The notes under the pieces were generated by a model. The model worked only from the letters and a program-made list of their open reading frames with translations, was not told the DNA's origin and did no database searches. The position numbers and the translations under genes were made by a program. From Bacillota bacterium (lineage in GTDB: Bacteria; Bacillota; Clostridia; Lachnospirales; Lachnospiraceae), in the NCBI GenBank assembly GCA_023435895.1, contig JAEZLH010000024.1, forward strand, positions 62,001-126,000: DNA of 64,000 bases. Reading direction: 5' to 3'. This document shows positions 8,685 to 18,432 of this stretch, one piece after another (within the stretch, counting starts at the first letter, position 1; every line of letters starts with the position of its first letter).

Positions 8685-9518
8685 TTAATCTGCGAGATTT
8701 AGCTCTTGTTTCAGCTTTTCTGCTGTAGAAGGTGATCCAGTAAAAACCATTAATTTTAGTTCCGGGTAGTTTGATAATTGAAAGTTCACATGTTCAAACT
8801 CTAATTTTCCGATAATAGGATGATGTTGTACTTTGTGACAATCCGTAATCGTTTTAACTTCATAGCGTGGCCACCACAAACGGAACAATTCACTTTCTTG
8901 TTTAAATTTTTCAATCATTTCGTTTAACCTTTTATCCTGGGGATAACGGGCACAATCTGCTCGAAATCTTGCAATCATGACTTTAACATGATCCTCCCAA
9001 TCGGATGGCATAACAGTTTGGTGGGAATCTATTAGAAAATGGGTTAATAGATTTAGTTGCGGAGGAACATCTTTAGTATAAGAAGGAAATTGAAATATAA
9101 ATTCTGCTGCACGATTCCATACTAATACATCCCAGTATTTACCTAATAGATAGGCAGGGTGGGGTTCTAATGCAAAAACAGTCTGTTCCAATCCAACCGA
9201 GATTTCTTTATCGCGGTATACTTCTTCTATTTCATCAGATTTCGCTAGTAAAAATAAATATCGTCGCTCATCCTCTGTCATTTTTAACACCGTAGCCAAA
9301 CTTTCCAATACCTGATAAGAGGGATGTACATCCTTCCCTTGCTCAATAGAGGTGTACCAAGAAACACCCACGTTGGCAAGCTGAGCGACCTCCTCACGTC
9401 GAAGACCTGGTGTACGACGACGTCCATGGGAAGGTAGATCCACCTGTTCTGGAGTAAGGCGAGCTCTGGTTGCACGTAAAAATTCGCCCAGAGATTGCTG
9501 TTTCATTATTTCGTTCAT
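8685..9518 (-). CDS. XRE-type regulator with MmyB-like ligand domain
   Basis: 277 residues. N-terminal helix-turn-helix at about 10-85 containing TPGLRREEVAQLANVGVSWY and IEQGKDVHPS, then an MmyB-like/PAS-type C-terminal domain (ALEPHPAYLLGKYWDVLVWN; FRLWWPRYEV). Members of this group repress adjacent oxidoreductase genes and may bind small ligands. Divergent from the NAD-epimerase gene at 9751, which is the likely target. GGAGGAACAA before ATG. Confidence 0.88.
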   Translation of the reverse strand: MNEIMKQQSLGEFLRATRARLTPEQVDLPSHGRRRTPGLRREEVAQLANVGVSWYTSIEQGKDVHPSYQVLESLATVLKMTEDERRYLFLLAKSDEIEEVYRDKEISVGLEQTVFALEPHPAYLLGKYWDVLVWNRAAEFIFQFPSYTKDVPPQLNLLTHFLIDSHQTVMPSDWEDHVKVMIARFRADCARYPQDKRLNEMIEKFKQESELFRLWWPRYEVKTITDCHKVQHHPIIGKLEFEHVNFQLSNYPELKLMVFTGSPSTAEKLKQELNLAD

Positions 9519-9750
9519 TTGTTCCTCCTTCTATCCTACTACTATTAATCGTAGGATAAACACAATGTGGTTAAGTTGTTTTACCCTTGATATAATCCCT
9601 ATTATAACATAAAAAATATGATTAAGGCGTTAAAATCCTATAACAGAGTTATCGGCAAATTGAAAAGACAAATAACACTGCCACTTTAATCGGACTTTGA
9701 TACCCTAATCAAATATAAAACATAATGTTTAGTTAGGAGTGAATTTATTT

Positions 9751-10605
9751 ATGAAGATTTTTGTAACTGGTGCAACAGGAAAAGTTGGAAGCCGTTTGGT
9801 GCCGTATTTGCAAAAAAATGGTCACCATGTGCGTGTACTTATAAGAAATGCGGAGCAGGCTCTTATATTAGAAAAACAGGGGGTAGAAGTAGTCCTAGGT
9901 GACCTTATGGATAATGATAAACTTACCGAGGCGATACAAGGCACTGATGCAGTAATACATACAGCTGCTCTATTTCGCGGTGGTGTTCGCGAGGAAGTAG
10001 CCCAAGCGGTAAATGTGGATGCGACAATTGCATTGGCGAAGGCAGCACTGGAAGCAGGCGTCACAAGATTTGTTTTTACCAGTACTGGTAATGTATATCG
10101 TGATCTGAAGGTTAACAGACCCTGCGAAGAAGATGACATTCTGGTTCCTGCCACACAGGTTTATCCAAGAACGAAAATTGAAGCCGAAGAGGCTTTACTA
10201 AAATTACATCGTGAACAAGGACTGGATGTACGTATTATGAGACTTGCTTTTGTTTATGGTGATCATGATCCTCATATTGATGAAATAATGCCCTATATGA
10301 TTAACTGGAATCCATCAAAGAAATTTTCTATGATTCATCATGAAGATGTTAGTGGGGCACTCTTGCTTGCTGCCAGCACTGCTGGTGTTGGAGGTCGTAT
10401 TTACAATGTTGCAGATAATACACCAATAACCCTGGACGAATTATATAAATTCCACGGAGGATATGAACAAGTTCCTGGGAAAGATGGATGGCTCATGTCA
10501 AACATATGGGAATTAACTGCTTGTGCAGATCGTATCAAGAAGGAGCTTAATTTCCAGCCTAAATATCCTTCTATTTATATAGCAAAAGATAGGGATGCCT
10601 TATAA
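9751..10605 (+). CDS. NAD(P)-dependent epimerase/dehydratase (extended SDR)
   Basis: About 284 residues. N-terminal Rossmann motif VTGATGKVGSRL (GxxGxxG), AxxFRGG-type loop, and the catalytic YPRTK (YxxxK). Substrate unknown; similar to nucleoside-sugar epimerases or quinone/isoflavone-type reductases. The start chosen is ATG 9751, 11 bases after AGGAG; an upstream GTG at 9739 overlaps that RBS. Divergent partner of the MmyB-type regulator. Confidence 0.85.
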   Translation: MKIFVTGATGKVGSRLVPYLQKNGHHVRVLIRNAEQALILEKQGVEVVLGDLMDNDKLTEAIQGTDAVIHTAALFRGGVREEVAQAVNVDATIALAKAALEAGVTRFVFTSTGNVYRDLKVNRPCEEDDILVPATQVYPRTKIEAEEALLKLHREQGLDVRIMRLAFVYGDHDPHIDEIMPYMINWNPSKKFSMIHHEDVSGALLLAASTAGVGGRIYNVADNTPITLDELYKFHGGYEQVPGKDGWLMSNIWELTACADRIKKELNFQPKYPSIYIAKDRDAL

Positions 10606-10625
10606 ATAATTGGTCAGTTATAGTA

Positions 10626-10653
10626 AGAGAAAGCTTTCAGTAAGGCTTTCTCT
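10626..10653. terminator. Bidirectional terminator
   Basis: AGAGAAAGC and GCTTTCTCT pair across a 10-base loop between two convergent genes; the right arm touches the stop of the gene on the minus strand. Confidence 0.6.
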
Positions 10654-11663
10654 CACTCCTCTACAATTTCACCGATTCCTTCAATATTATAGCCTCCGAT
10701 ACCTTCTAACTCCAATTGAAAGTCTCTATCCTTCAACACATCAAAAACAGCTTGAATTTCGGGGTTGTTCCTGTCTTCCTCTTTAATTACCAAATCCAGA
10801 TGTTCTGTCTGCAAAGGAATAAAGTCTACGCCATTCACTTGTAAAGCTGATTTCTCGTTACCAAGACCAAGATCCGCCCCTCCTCTTGCAATCGTGCTTG
10901 CTATTGCAAGATGTGAAGTGCTTTCTCTTTGATAACCGTTAATATCCTTTCCCCGTATTCCTAGCTTTCTCAGCTTCTCATCTAAAAGGATTCTTGTGCC
11001 GCTCCCTTTTTCTCGGTTAATTATTGTGATATCCTCTCTTTTTAGATCTTCCCACCCTTTTATCCCTAGTGGGTTCCCCTTTCTCACATAAAAGCCCTGA
11101 ACTCTGGTAGCAAAACGGATGATAACTGCTGGGATACCGGGAAGCATTCTTTTGACATAGGGGATATTATAGCTATCACTATCCCCATCCCAAAGATGTA
11201 CCGTTGAAAGGTGTACCTCTCCATGATAAAGGGCATAAAGTCCATTATAGCTTCCATTATAGGAACGAAGGGGCAAAATTCCAACCGGGTGATATTGAAG
11301 ATATCTTGACAGGATATCCAGTGATACATCCTGCCCACAGATTACGAAACCTCCATTTCTGGAAGGCTCTGTCACAATATTAACCTGATGATGCATGTTA
11401 TTTTCTTTAGGTGTTGCAAAACTGAGTGAAGTTACCTGTTCTGGTAAAGTACTGGATTTTGAAGTATTGGTGGTGGAATTTATACGATGGGATGATTTTG
11501 TGCGATTCTTATATTCCACTACATCCTGCAAATCTACTCTGACCTTTTTCCCCACACGATATCCATTTAACTCACCACGCTTAATTAATTCATACACTGT
11601 ATTCTTTGCAATCTTAAGCATATCCGCTACTTCTTGGGTAGTTAATACTGTATTTTCCTCCAT
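10653..11663 (-). CDS. Helix-turn-helix (excisionase-type) regulator with periplasmic-binding-like domain
   Basis: About 336 residues. N-terminal MerR/excisionase-type helix-turn-helix (TTQEVADMLKIAKNTVYELI, then GYRVGKKVRV) at 8-55, a Ser/Thr-rich linker, and a PBP-like effector domain with DILSRYLQYHP and NREKGSGTRILLDEKL. This architecture is often linked with molybdate/tungstate uptake, and modAB lies 3 kb away. ATG 11663, with GAGAGGTGG just upstream, is preferred over TTG 11678. It follows hemL by 16 bases and is probably co-transcribed with the heme genes. The ligand is inference. Confidence 0.8.
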   Translation of the reverse strand: MEENTVLTTQEVADMLKIAKNTVYELIKRGELNGYRVGKKVRVDLQDVVEYKNRTKSSHRINSTTNTSKSSTLPEQVTSLSFATPKENNMHHQVNIVTEPSRNGGFVICGQDVSLDILSRYLQYHPVGILPLRSYNGSYNGLYALYHGEVHLSTVHLWDGDSDSYNIPYVKRMLPGIPAVIIRFATRVQGFYVRKGNPLGIKGWEDLKREDITIINREKGSGTRILLDEKLRKLGIRGKDINGYQRESTSHLAIASTIARGGADLGLGNEKSALQVNGVDFIPLQTEHLDLVIKEEDRNNPEIQAVFDVLKDRDFQLELEGIGGYNIEGIGEIVEE

Positions 11664-11679
11664 AGACCACCTCTCCAAA

Positions 11680-12981
11680 TCAATGATATAACTGTGCTAT
11701 TTCCTCAAATGCCTTACCCGCTGATACTTTGGTTTTTTCAATATCCTCCTCTGTATGAGCATAGGACACGAACATAGCTTCATACTGAGCAGGGGCAAGA
11801 TAAATTCCATTCTCCTGCATCGCCCCATAATAGGTGCTGTATTTGTTGGGATCGGAGGCTATGGCTGATTTATAATCAACTACCGGAACTTCATTGAAGA
11901 ACACACTCAGTAGGGAACCGATTCTATTAATTTGCAGATTAACCTTATTCCTTGCAGCCTCTTCCTTTAATGCCTTTTCCAGTGCATCACCTTTCTTCTC
12001 AAGAGTCTCATAGAGATCCTTTGTTTCCTTCAATAATCGTAAGGTTGTAATCCCTGCTGCCACCGCTACCGGATTACCGGATAAAGTTCCCGCCTGATAA
12101 ACAGGTCCTACCGGGGCAACTTTACACATAATTTCAACATTTGCTCCATATGCACCAATTGGCATACCTCCTCCTACGATTTTACCTAAAACCGTAATAT
12201 CGGGATGGATACCATAATATTCTTGTGCTCCGCCATAGGAAAGCCGAAAACCGGTGATTACTTCATCAAAGATTAACAAGGCTCCATCTTTGTTTGTTAT
12301 ATCACGAAGTTTTTTTAGAAATTTTAAGTTAGGCGGCACCACACCCATGTTCGCTGCCACAGGTTCAACGATAACTGCTGCAATCTGCTCCGGGTGTTTT
12401 TTAAAGATTTCTTCTATTTGCTCACAATCATTATAAGTTGATATAATGGTGTTTTTTGCGTAATCAAGGGGTACGCCCGCGCTATCGGGATTACCGGTTG
12501 TTAACGCTCCTGAACCCGCTTTTACCAACAACCCGTCACTGTGACCATGGTAACAGCCTTCGAATTTCACTATCAAATTCCTTCCTGTATACCCTCTTGC
12601 AAGACGAATGGCGCTCATAGCTGCTTCTGTTCCCGAATTCACCAAACGTACCATGTCAATGGAAGGCACTGCATCGCATATCATCTTGGCAAGAACATAT
12701 TCATTCTCTGTTGGAGCTCCAAAGCTAATCCCTCTTGTCGCTGCATCAGATATCGCCTTTACCACTTGGGGGTGGGAATGCCCAAGAATCATGGGACCCC
12801 AGGAGCAGATATAATCAATAAACTCATTTCCATCCACATCATAAATTTTTGAACCCTTAGCGCCATCTATGATTAACGGAGGACGTCCTACGGACAAACA
12901 AGCACGTACCGGGCTGTTTACTCCGCCCGGAATAATTTTGGATGACTTTTTAAATATTTCACTGGATTTTATGTTATTCAT
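11680..12981 (-). CDS. hemL: Glutamate-1-semialdehyde 2,1-aminomutase
   Basis: 433 residues, normal length. Class III PLP aminotransferase fold: VNSGTEAAMSAIRLARG for cofactor phosphate, FDEVITGFR, and the PLP lysine in LGKIVGGGMPIGAYG. Converts glutamate-1-semialdehyde to 5-aminolevulinate, the second step of the C5 tetrapyrrole route whose first enzyme, HemA, is encoded upstream at 17188-18249. 24 bases after hemB. Confidence 0.97.
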   Translation of the reverse strand: MNNIKSSEIFKKSSKIIPGGVNSPVRACLSVGRPPLIIDGAKGSKIYDVDGNEFIDYICSWGPMILGHSHPQVVKAISDAATRGISFGAPTENEYVLAKMICDAVPSIDMVRLVNSGTEAAMSAIRLARGYTGRNLIVKFEGCYHGHSDGLLVKAGSGALTTGNPDSAGVPLDYAKNTIISTYNDCEQIEEIFKKHPEQIAAVIVEPVAANMGVVPPNLKFLKKLRDITNKDGALLIFDEVITGFRLSYGGAQEYYGIHPDITVLGKIVGGGMPIGAYGANVEIMCKVAPVGPVYQAGTLSGNPVAVAAGITTLRLLKETKDLYETLEKKGDALEKALKEEAARNKVNLQINRIGSLLSVFFNEVPVVDYKSAIASDPNKYSTYYGAMQENGIYLAPAQYEAMFVSYAHTEEDIEKTKVSAGKAFEEIAQLYH

Positions 12982-13005
12982 ATTAACTCTCCACTTCTGT
13001 TCTGG

Positions 13006-13980
13006 TTATAGGTTAGAAATCCACTCTTTGATATTCTTCGCATAATAACTGATTATAATACCGGCTCCAGCACGCTTTATTGCGGTTAATGCCTCCAGTG
13101 CAGCACCACGCTCATCAATCCAGCCTCGCTCTGCGGCTGCCTTAATCATGCAATACTCCCCACTCACCTGATAAGCTGCAAGGGGGTAGTCAAAGCGAAT
13201 TGATGCTTCCTTGATAATGTCCAGATAAGAAAGTGCAGGCTTCACCATTATTATGTCCGCTCCTTCCGCAATATCCAGTTCAATTTCTCTCATGGCTTCC
13301 TTTTTCCCGTGATAATCCATCTGATAGGTTTTTCTGTCTCCAAAGGAGGGAGCCGAACCGGCCGCATCCCGAAAAGGTCCATAGAAAGAAGAAGAATATT
13401 TTACGCTGTAAGACATAATGATTTTATCGATAAAGCCCTGAGTATCCAGACCGTTTCGAATTGCTCCAACCCTTCCATCCATCATATCGGAGGGGGCAAT
13501 GATATCCGCACCGGCTTGACTTAAGGAAATCGCTGCCTTTGTGAGTAATTCCAGCGTTTTATCATTATCCACATAGCCGTCTCTGATTACACCGCAATGA
13601 CCGTGGCTGGTATATTCACAAAGGCATACATCTGCAGTAAAAATTATATTTGGAAATCTTTTTTTGGCTTCCCGAAGGGCTTTTTGCACAATTCCATGTT
13701 CACAATATGCACCGCTTCCCAGTTCATCCTTTTCATTTGGAACACCAAACAACATAACCCCCGGTACATCGGCCTTGCTGACTTCCTCCAATTCAAAAAG
13801 CAGCTGATCCACCGAAAAATGATAATTTCCCGGCATGGATGATATTTCTCTTTTAATATTATTTCCTTCCACAACGAACAGAGGGTATATGAAATTCTCC
13901 GGTGAAATGTTTGTCTCGCCAACCAGTCTACGAATTCCCTCATTTGCTCTTAATCTTCTAGGTCTATTCTTTAGTTCCAT
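13006..13980 (-). CDS. hemB: Porphobilinogen synthase (5-aminolevulinate dehydratase)
   Basis: 324 residues. The metal-binding cysteines are in DVCLCEYTSHGHCG, so it is a zinc-type enzyme. The Schiff-base lysines lie in SVKYSSSFYGPFRDA and IMVKPALSYLD. Condenses two 5-aminolevulinates to porphobilinogen. 131 bases separate it from cobA/hemD upstream, the largest gap in this operon, and I see no clear terminator there. Confidence 0.97.
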   Translation of the reverse strand: MELKNRPRRLRANEGIRRLVGETNISPENFIYPLFVVEGNNIKREISSMPGNYHFSVDQLLFELEEVSKADVPGVMLFGVPNEKDELGSGAYCEHGIVQKALREAKKRFPNIIFTADVCLCEYTSHGHCGVIRDGYVDNDKTLELLTKAAISLSQAGADIIAPSDMMDGRVGAIRNGLDTQGFIDKIIMSYSVKYSSSFYGPFRDAAGSAPSFGDRKTYQMDYHGKKEAMREIELDIAEGADIIMVKPALSYLDIIKEASIRFDYPLAAYQVSGEYCMIKAAAERGWIDERGAALEALTAIKRAGAGIIISYYAKNIKEWISNL

Positions 13981-14111
13981 CCCTATTACCTAGCCTTTCC
14001 TTCACTCTTACACTGCTTTTGATAGGTATATTGCGTTATATCATCTAAGATATTTCTGTCTTAGTTGCATTGTAAGTTGCATTTATAGTTGCCTTTATAG
14101 TTAAAATATAG

Positions 14112-15632
14112 TTAAATCACCTGATGTTCTGCTAATTCTACCAGTTTCTTAATAATCCCTGCTTCCACATACTCCTCAGCAACTGCCTTCACTTCCATCC
14201 CAGCCTCTTCCACCGCTTTCGCAGTCACTGGTCCAATGCAGATATATTCCGCTTTGGATAATCTAATTCTTTCTTCTCCCAGTATTGAGTAATACGCTTT
14301 TACCGTGGAGGGGCTTGTGAATATGACGTAATCCACTTTTTCAGCCTCCAGTAATCCGGGAAGTTCGGAAGGTTCCGGCTTGTTCTCCATGGTTCGGTAT
14401 ACTGCCACCTCATCAAATCTTACTCCATACTTTTTCAGCATGTCCGGCAAGTCCGCTCCAGCAATCTCAGAACGAAGAAGTAGAAGCTTGTCTTTTTCGT
14501 TCGTAAGGTTAATCAAGCCTTCACCGAGTGCAGAGGTTGTAAACTGCTCCGGTATATAATCGGGAATAATTCCTCTTTCTTCCAGTGCGTTAGCTGTGGC
14601 GAGCCCTACTGCACTAATTTTAATTTTGCTAAGTATCCTGATATCCTGCTTCCACTCTTTCATCCTGTCAAAGAACACTACAACTCCATTTACACTGGTA
14701 AAGATCAGCCAGCTATACTCTTCCATTCTTGACAACGCTTCCTTTAGGGGAGCATTCTCTACTATCGGTTCGATTTTGATTACAGGGTATTCTATGACCG
14801 TGGCTCCCAACTCCTCCAAAGCACTAACCAGCCCCTGTGCCTGAGAGGAAGGTCTGGTAATAACAATACGTTTTCCTGATAAAATACCTTTATTGTACCA
14901 ATCTAATTTCTCACTAAGTGAGGCAACTTCTCCAATTACAATTATTGCAGGGGATGTTACCTTTTCCTGTCTTGCAATTGATGCAATGCTTTCCAGTTCC
15001 CCTCTGATGATTCTCTGCTCCGGGCTTCCGCCCTTCTCAATAATGGCAGCAGGGGTATTCCCTTTCTTGCCGTAACTCAGTAAACCCGTGCAGATTTCTT
15101 CAATATTCTTTACCCCCATTAAAAATACGAGGGTTCCTTCCACCTTTGACAGTGCCTCCAAATCAAAACTCTTTCCTTCATTTGCTTCACTTTTATGCCC
15201 GGTGATGATATGCACCGAAGAGGCGAAGCTTCGATGAGTCACCGGAATTCCCGCATATGCCGGAACCGCAATGGAGGATGTCACTCCCGGCACCACCTCA
15301 TAGGATACACCATGCTCTTTCAGGTATTCGCACTCTTCTCCGCCCCTGCCAAACAAAAAGGAATCTCCTCCTTTTACTCTGGCAACCGTTTTGCCCTCCA
15401 GTGCAAGTGTGGTTATGATTTTATTAATTTCTTTTTGAGGTACCTGGTGGTACTGAGGATGCTTCCCTACGTTGATAAATTCTGCTCCCTGTGAGGCAAA
15501 GCTCAGAACCTTGCTGTCAATCAAACGGTCATGCACAATTACATCCGCTCTCCCGATACATTCTGCGGCTCTTAGGGTCATTAATTTATAATTGCCGGGT
15601 CCTGCACCAATAATATATACCTTACCCGTCAT
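14112..15632 (-). CDS. cobA-hemD: Bifunctional uroporphyrinogen-III C-methyltransferase / uroporphyrinogen-III synthase
   Basis: 506-residue fusion. Residues about 1-245 are SUMT (CobA): IGAGPGNYKLMTLRAAECI and VKGGDSFLFGRGGEE bind SAM; this half makes precorrin-2. Residues about 252-506 are uroporphyrinogen-III synthase (HemD): ITRPSSQAQGLVSALEELGA, FTSVNGV, FTSPSTV. The fusion is common in clostridia. It sends the pathway to siroheme and cobamides. Its ATG overlaps the hemC stop by 4 bases. Confidence 0.95.
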   Translation of the reverse strand: MTGKVYIIGAGPGNYKLMTLRAAECIGRADVIVHDRLIDSKVLSFASQGAEFINVGKHPQYHQVPQKEINKIITTLALEGKTVARVKGGDSFLFGRGGEECEYLKEHGVSYEVVPGVTSSIAVPAYAGIPVTHRSFASSVHIITGHKSEANEGKSFDLEALSKVEGTLVFLMGVKNIEEICTGLLSYGKKGNTPAAIIEKGGSPEQRIIRGELESIASIARQEKVTSPAIIVIGEVASLSEKLDWYNKGILSGKRIVITRPSSQAQGLVSALEELGATVIEYPVIKIEPIVENAPLKEALSRMEEYSWLIFTSVNGVVVFFDRMKEWKQDIRILSKIKISAVGLATANALEERGIIPDYIPEQFTTSALGEGLINLTNEKDKLLLLRSEIAGADLPDMLKKYGVRFDEVAVYRTMENKPEPSELPGLLEAEKVDYVIFTSPSTVKAYYSILGEERIRLSKAEYICIGPVTAKAVEEAGMEVKAVAEEYVEAGIIKKLVELAEHQVI

Positions 15633-16546
15633 CGTTCTTCCTCCATATTCAAATCATTCATTCGTTCGACTAACTGCTTGGCCAGTCTTTCCCCTAGCAA
15701 AGCAGCGTGATATTTATCACCTTCTATGGATGCCCTCACACATTTGGTGTAATCCTCTGTAGCCAGCATTCCATCGATTCTCATTTTATCCTGTTCAATA
15801 TGGGCATGTGCTGCAATGGGAGTACTACACCCTCCGTTCAGCTTGACCATTATACTTCGCTCTGCCTCCAGCTCTAGCCGTGCCTTTGCACTATCAATTT
15901 GTGCCAGTAATTCGATGAGCTTACTGTCTTTTCTGGTTTGAATCCCCAGAATTCCCTGTCCAATGGAGGGTATCATTTGTTCCGGAGCAAAATACATGGT
16001 ACAGCGACGTTCCATTCCCAGTCGTTTTAAACCTGCAGCAGCAAGAATAATTCCATCATATTCTCCCGCTTCCAGCTTATCCAGTCTGGTGATTACATTT
16101 CCTCGAAGCTGTTTCACCACCAAATCTTTTCGCATGGCCAGTAACTGAACCTCTCTACGAGCACTGCTGGTTCCAATAATTGCCCCGTCCTTCAGCTCCT
16201 CCAGCGTTATCCCCTCTCTAGTCACCAATACATCCCTGGGATCTTCTCTATCTGAGACAGCTGCTATCACCAGTTCCTCCGCCATAGTTGCAGGCATATC
16301 CTTCATGCTGTGAACTGCCATATCAATGGTTCCTTCTATTAAGGCATTCTCAATTTCTTTAACAAACAATCCTTTTCCACCGATTAAGTCCAGCTTTGTA
16401 TTCAGTAAGATATCACCCTTTGTCTTGATTCCTACCAATTCAAACTTTAGTTCCGGGTTCTTTTTCTTTAATTCTTCTATGACTAACTTGGTCTGGGCAA
16501 TTGCCAGTGCGCTCTGCCTTGTTCCGACCAGAATACATTTTTCCAT
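15629..16546 (-). CDS. hemC: Porphobilinogen deaminase (hydroxymethylbilane synthase)
   Basis: 305 residues. N-terminal GTRQSALAIAQT, central HSMKDMPA, and the cofactor-attachment cysteine in LNGGCSTPIAAHA that binds the dipyrromethane primer. Polymerises four porphobilinogens into hydroxymethylbilane. 12 bases after sirC and overlapping cobA-hemD by 4 bases, so translation is probably coupled. Confidence 0.97.
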   Translation of the reverse strand: MEKCILVGTRQSALAIAQTKLVIEELKKKNPELKFELVGIKTKGDILLNTKLDLIGGKGLFVKEIENALIEGTIDMAVHSMKDMPATMAEELVIAAVSDREDPRDVLVTREGITLEELKDGAIIGTSSARREVQLLAMRKDLVVKQLRGNVITRLDKLEAGEYDGIILAAAGLKRLGMERRCTMYFAPEQMIPSIGQGILGIQTRKDSKLIELLAQIDSAKARLELEAERSIMVKLNGGCSTPIAAHAHIEQDKMRIDGMLATEDYTKCVRASIEGDKYHAALLGERLAKQLVERMNDLNMEEER

Positions 16547-16558
16547 GTTACCTCCAAC

Positions 16559-17185
16559 CTATAACTCTTCTTTATATTTATTAAGGAGCTGTCTCATTGC
16601 AGCGCCGGTTATGTTTCCATCTGTATAAAATTCCTCCACTACTTGCTTAAGAATACGCTCTCTCTGTCCCTGACTGCTCACATCTTCTCTGACTGTAGTT
16701 CGAAACTCTCCAAGAAGAGTAAGTATTTCCTGATATTCTTCGCTTATTTCTTCCGAAAGAAGCTTTCTCAGCTTTTTTGAAAGGGCCGGGAACTTGCCAT
16801 GGGTTGAGATTCCAATAGATAGATCCCCTCTTTTTATAACAGAAGGAAAGAAAAAGGTACATCTTGCGGGGTCATCCACAACATTCACCGGTATGTTTTT
16901 CACTCTCGCATCCTCATATACCAAGCTATTGATTTCGAGCGAAGAAGTAGCAGCTATGACTAAAAATGCCCCCTCTAATAGGGAACTGTCGTAATCTTTT
17001 TGTAAAATACGAAGTGCTTTCACTTCCTCCAATGCTAAAATTGATGCATTGATCTGGGGTGCCACTACCACGATATCCGCCTCATAGCGAAGTAATATCT
17101 CAATTTTGCGATAAGCAATGTTACCCGCTCCAACAATCAGGCATTTTTTATTCTTCAAATCCACAAACAACGGAAAGGATGCCAT
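16559..17185 (-). CDS. Precorrin-2 dehydrogenase/sirohydrochlorin ferrochelatase-like protein
   Basis: 208 residues. N-terminal NAD-binding fold FVDLKNKKCLIVGAGNIAYR (GxGxxAxRK type), VNVVDDPARCTFFFPSV, and IGISTHGKFPALSKKLR are typical of the CysG/Met8 N-terminal region (SirC). Oxidises precorrin-2 to sirohydrochlorin; Met8-type members also insert iron. Whether this short form chelates iron is uncertain. Two bases after hemA; its RBS GGGAGGAG lies within the hemA end. Confidence 0.92.
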   Translation of the reverse strand: MASFPLFVDLKNKKCLIVGAGNIAYRKIEILLRYEADIVVVAPQINASILALEEVKALRILQKDYDSSLLEGAFLVIAATSSLEINSLVYEDARVKNIPVNVVDDPARCTFFFPSVIKRGDLSIGISTHGKFPALSKKLRKLLSEEISEEYQEILTLLGEFRTTVREDVSSQGQRERILKQVVEEFYTDGNITGAAMRQLLNKYKEEL

Positions 17186-17187
17186 CC

Positions 17188-18249
17188 TTACTCCTCCCTC
17201 TTTGAAGCATAGACATTATGTTTCTGATACCATCTGATAAATTCTTCCGTATGAAGATCGATCTGCTCTTGAATAAAATCCATATCCATGGGCTTTATAT
17301 GTCTCTCCTCCTTGGGTATCAATTGGTTTAGGTCATCCACGTCAATTAATTCAATTCCTTCTTTCTCTTTTAAGGAAGAGTCCATATCTCTGGGAACTGC
17401 AAGGTCAATCAGTATATGTTCCTTTGGGGAATCAATGAAGTATTCATCCAGCAAATCTCTGGTCACCGTATAATGGGGACTAGCGGTTGCACTGATGATA
17501 ATGTCACAATCCTTCATATAATCATAACGTTTTGCATAATCTACATAGCTTGCTCCGCAATCTGCTGCTGTGTTTTCTTTCACGCATCCCATATTCCGTT
17601 TTGTCATCAAAATATTAGGTACACCCAGCTGAATTAACTCCTTTGTGACAAGTTGTCCCATTTCACCGGAACCAATCATCAAAACCTTTTTCCCCTTCAA
17701 TTCATCACCAAAGCGATCTGATAACAGGTTGATTGCTCGTCCCGCTACAGAACGTGCCTTTCCAAGATAAATGTTTCTGGTTTTGATTTTCTTTGAGGAG
17801 GTAATCGCCAGTCTTGACAGTGTATTCAATACTGACTTGCTGGTACCTTGCTTCATGGAGATTTCATAGGCTTTCTTAAATTGCCCCAGTATCTGATCCT
17901 CTCCAAGTATCATAGAATCCATCCCGGAAGCCACTTTAATGATATGGTGGATGGCATTCACTCCCTTATATCGATTGAAGTATTTTTTCACTTTATATAA
18001 ATCAATTCCTTTCAATCGACAGAACTCTTTTTCTATTACTTCAGAATCCTTCATTATTTGATTCGTTACCACATGGATTTCCGTTCGGTTGCAAGTGCAT
18101 AGTAATGCACATTCCTGAACTCCCTCCAATTTCATCATTGCGGATAGCGTCTGACCATAATCCTGGAGCTCTATATTAAACTGTTCTCTAATGTCAATGG
18201 GAGTGGTTTTATAATTCACCCCAATTACATAGATCTGTCTTGAATTCAT
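17188..18249 (-). CDS. hemA: Glutamyl-tRNA reductase, short form
   Basis: Catalytic cysteine in LLCTCNRTE, NADPH-binding GSGEMGQLV, and GMDSMILGEDQILGQ are all present. 353 residues, whereas most HemA proteins are about 410-450; the missing part is the C-terminal dimerisation helices, since the sequence stops soon after the domain linker (HTEEFIRWYQKH). Converts glutamyl-tRNA to glutamate-1-semialdehyde and is normally the regulated step. First gene of the heme/siroheme operon. Confidence 0.95.
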   Translation of the reverse strand: MNSRQIYVIGVNYKTTPIDIREQFNIELQDYGQTLSAMMKLEGVQECALLCTCNRTEIHVVTNQIMKDSEVIEKEFCRLKGIDLYKVKKYFNRYKGVNAIHHIIKVASGMDSMILGEDQILGQFKKAYEISMKQGTSKSVLNTLSRLAITSSKKIKTRNIYLGKARSVAGRAINLLSDRFGDELKGKKVLMIGSGEMGQLVTKELIQLGVPNILMTKRNMGCVKENTAADCGASYVDYAKRYDYMKDCDIIISATASPHYTVTRDLLDEYFIDSPKEHILIDLAVPRDMDSSLKEKEGIELIDVDDLNQLIPKEERHIKPMDMDFIQEQIDLHTEEFIRWYQKHNVYASKREE

Positions 18250-18290
18250 ATTTAGGTTCCTTTCAATTACATTAATCTATCAAATATCAT

Positions 18291-18345
18291 AAGTCCTTGT
18301 ATGCTGTGTTCCTCGGCAATTTGCTTAAAGCAGAAAAGGGATGCT
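18291..18345 (+). repeat. Possible degenerate copy D of dispersed repeat
   Basis: TCCTTGTATGCTGTG, then CGGCAATTTGCTTAAAGC and AAAAGGGATGC align with the family consensus but with several gaps. Between hemA and tusA. Confidence 0.3.
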
Positions 18346-18432
18346 GCAATTAGATCATTCTGCCAAAAGACCTCCTTACAACAACCCCATTATATCCTAT
18401 TATCTTTTATCTTCCAATAACAAATTCAAAGT

